Under the pieces are notes generated by a model. It searched no databases and had not been told where the DNA came from. It worked only from the letters and a program-made list of their open reading frames with translations. DNA of 64,000 bases from Holophagaceae bacterium. Its GTDB lineage: Bacteria; Acidobacteriota; Holophagae; Holophagales; Holophagaceae. Where the stretch lies: NCBI GenBank assembly GCA_016720465.1, contig JADKKO010000001.1, forward strand, positions 558,001 through 622,000. Reading direction: 5' to 3'. Below are positions 62,589-64,000 of this stretch, one piece after another. A program made the translations under genes and the position numbers. The first letter of the stretch is position 1. Each line of letters opens with the position of its first letter.

Positions 62589-63263
62589 ATGCCGGATCAA
62601 CCTGTGGCAACCGCAGCCCAGAAAAGTCCTATCCAAGCCAAGCATGTGATGTGGGTGGTGTTCGTGTTGATGGCCCTATTCGTGCTGTTGACGCGCGAGC
62701 GGTCCCTGCTTGATCCCGCTTCGTTCCTGCGCCTGCGCTATGCGCCGGTCCCATTCCTGATGTTCGCGCACGGCATTCCCGCGGCGCTAGCGCTGGTGCT
62801 GGGCGTCTTCCAGTTTTCCAGCCGCCTGCGCCAGCGGCAACTGCAAGTGCATCGCGTGCTGGGGCGCATCTACGTCGCCAGCGTGGCCATCGGCGCTCCG
62901 GTGGCGGTCGTTGTTGCCCTCAAGCTGCCGATACCATCCCTGTTCATGGCTTCGCTGGTACAGGCCGGGGGCTGGGTCCTAACCACCGCCACGGCCCTCT
63001 ACTGCGTGCGCGCGGGCAAGATCCAGCAGCACAAAGAGTGGATGATGCGCGGCTATCCGTTCGCCATGGCCTTCGTGGTCAACCGCGTCATTCTCTCCAT
63101 CCCCGCAGTCCAGGCCATGGGCGTGTTCGGCCTCATCACTGTGGTCTGGAGCACCAACGCCGTAGCGTGTTTTCTCCCCTCCTACCTGATCGCGTGGCAG
63201 GCCTTGGCCGCGTCGAACAAAGCGGGAAAAAAGGCCGCTGGGCCACAAAAAGCGCCGGTGTGA
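62589..63263 (+). CDS. DUF2306-like membrane protein
   Basis: 224 residues from ATG 62589, preceded by AGGAGG. Six or so hydrophobic helices are visible (MWVVFVLMALFVLL, PFLMFAHGIPAALALVLGVF, YVASVAIGAPVAVVVALKL, MASLVQAGGWVLTTATALYCV and two more near the C-terminus). Conserved His residues (FAHGIP, VHRVLGR, HKEWMMRG) could bind heme. DUF2306 proteins are uncharacterised. Confidence 0.78.
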   Translation: MPDQPVATAAQKSPIQAKHVMWVVFVLMALFVLLTRERSLLDPASFLRLRYAPVPFLMFAHGIPAALALVLGVFQFSSRLRQRQLQVHRVLGRIYVASVAIGAPVAVVVALKLPIPSLFMASLVQAGGWVLTTATALYCVRAGKIQQHKEWMMRGYPFAMAFVVNRVILSIPAVQAMGVFGLITVVWSTNAVACFLPSYLIAWQALAASNKAGKKAAGPQKAPV

Positions 63264-63276
63264 CCGAGGCTGGGCA

Positions 63277-63861
63277 TCAGGATTGCTCCATCCTGCGCCG
63301 CATCGCTTCGTAATCAACGATCGTGTCGATGTCCATCTCGCCCCCCAGCAGAGGCAGGCTCAGAACATCGGCCTCATCAAGCAAGGCGCGCGCGCCGCGG
63401 TCGCCGGTGAGGCCCTTCAGTGATTCGAAGCAGCGGCGCGGGAAAAGCGCGGGAATGCCCGCAGCCCCCGCGTAGGATGCCGCGGCGATGCGACCGGGTT
63501 CTAAGCTGCGCGCCTCCATGAGGCTTCTCAGGAAGTCCGCATCCACGGCGGGCTGGTCGCAGGCCATGACCAGGGCCGCGATGGACGCCTGAGGCACCGC
63601 GGCGGCGCCCGCCCGGATGGAGGAGGCCATGCCCTCCTCCCACTCCTTGTTGACGACCTTGGTGCAGGGTAGGCCCGAAAGAGCCGCTCCTACCGCTTCC
63701 GCCTGGTGCCCCAGCACAACGAGCAGGGGGTCGCAGCCGGCCTGCAACGCGATTCTAGCGGCGCGATGGACGAGCGTTTCGCCATCGAGCGCCATGAGTT
63801 GTTTCAACTGGCCCATGCGCCGCGAAGCTCCGGCCGCGAGCAGGATCCCGGCCACGCTCAC
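63277..63861 (-). CDS. mocA: Molybdenum cofactor cytidylyltransferase-like protein
   Basis: 194 residues, GTG start at 63861 overlapping the stop of the upstream xdhC-like gene. The nucleotide-binding signature LLAAGASRRMGQLKQLM and VMACDQPAVDADFL place it in the MobA/MocA nucleotidyltransferase family. MocA adds cytidine to molybdopterin for xanthine-dehydrogenase-type enzymes. Its coupling to xdhC, which inserts the sulfurated cofactor, supports MocA rather than MobA. Confidence 0.85.
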   Translation of the reverse strand: MSVAGILLAAGASRRMGQLKQLMALDGETLVHRAARIALQAGCDPLLVVLGHQAEAVGAALSGLPCTKVVNKEWEEGMASSIRAGAAAVPQASIAALVMACDQPAVDADFLRSLMEARSLEPGRIAAASYAGAAGIPALFPRRCFESLKGLTGDRGARALLDEADVLSLPLLGGEMDIDTIVDYEAMRRRMEQS

Positions 63862-64000
63862 GGGGCGCTGAGCGCGTGGATCGCGCCCTTGGCATCCCGC
63901 AGATGGCCAGCCTGCCTGCCGCTGGACACCGCCTGGATTTCCGCGAGGATGGCGAGCGCGATGGATTCGGGCGATTCGCTGCCGAGATCCAGGCCCACGG
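63858..64000 (-). CDS. XdhC family protein, C-terminal end only
   Basis: The window edge cuts this gene. The visible 46 residues (VGLDLGSESPESIALAILAE ... RQAGHLRDAKGAIHALSAP) match the conserved C-terminus of XdhC/CoxI proteins (IGLDIGAETPEEIAVSILAEI). XdhC binds and protects the molybdenum cofactor for xanthine-dehydrogenase-type enzymes. It is coupled to mocA through the GTGA overlap. Confidence 0.8.
   Translation of the reverse strand, partial: VGLDLGSESPESIALAILAEIQAVSSGRQAGHLRDAKGAIHALSAP

Overview
The window is a 64 kb stretch of GC-rich, densely coding bacterial chromosome. The gene content fits a Gram-negative chemoorganotroph: secA, murC, lipoproteins with clear lipoboxes, a membrane pyrophosphatase, and a three-subunit succinate dehydrogenase with a single b-type cytochrome subunit. 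Style and content suggest Acidobacteriota of the Holophaga/Geothrix type, but this is inference from general resemblance; no rRNA or other taxonomic marker is present. I found no tRNA, rRNA, CRISPR array, complete transposase gene or prophage.

Layout. 1-3.6 kb: the modulator-protease pair tldD (cut by the window edge) and pmbA/tldE, separated by a HicAB toxin-antitoxin pair and a macro-domain remnant. 3.9-11 kb (minus strand): prfC, a small membrane protein, an oligopeptidase B-type peptidase and hppA. 11.3-15.7 kb (plus): mdh-sdhCAB, a TCA-cycle/respiratory operon. 15.7-17.1 kb: an adenylate cyclase fused to a bacteriohemerythrin domain. 17.2-27.7 kb (minus): a four-gene sensory operon made of a PhnD-like binding lipoprotein, a membrane histidine kinase, a single-domain response regulator and a ~2,246-residue hybrid kinase. 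28.3-29.7 kb: a VOC protein and an M48 lipoprotein protease. 29.8-34.8 kb (plus): two APC permeases with a fragment of a third between them, a four-helix-bundle gene framed by inverted 8-bp repeat arrays, and a saccharopine/lysine dehydrogenase-family enzyme. 35.3-42.6 kb (minus): rapZ, a small membrane protein, secA, smpB, cysK and a zinc-ribbon adenylate cyclase. 42.6-45 kb (plus): an RluA-type pseudouridine synthase, a secreted protein and a diacylglycerol-kinase-family lipid kinase, translationally coupled. 46-52.3 kb (plus): murC, an M14 peptidase, an orphan CoA-transferase B subunit, a lipoprotein and pyrD. 52.3-64 kb is a mixed accessory region: a TetR regulator with two palindromic operators, a YchJ protein next to a MITE-like element, two paralogous proteins of unknown function around a phosphoribosyltransferase, hutU, a ferredoxin-metallo-beta-lactamase fusion, two SDR-fold proteins, a nitroreductase, an HxlR regulator, two small proteins, and mocA-xdhC at the right edge.

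Non-coding structure includes a dispersed intergenic repeat (copies at 3601-3891 and 27896-28284, the second with a 19-bp perfect inverted repeat), a 422-bp TA-flanked inverted-repeat element at 53496-53917, an 18-bp inverted repeat at 61890-61960, and several convincing terminators. The strongest candidates for something not well described are the output-less sensory operon and the four-helix-bundle cassette with its mirror-image arrays.
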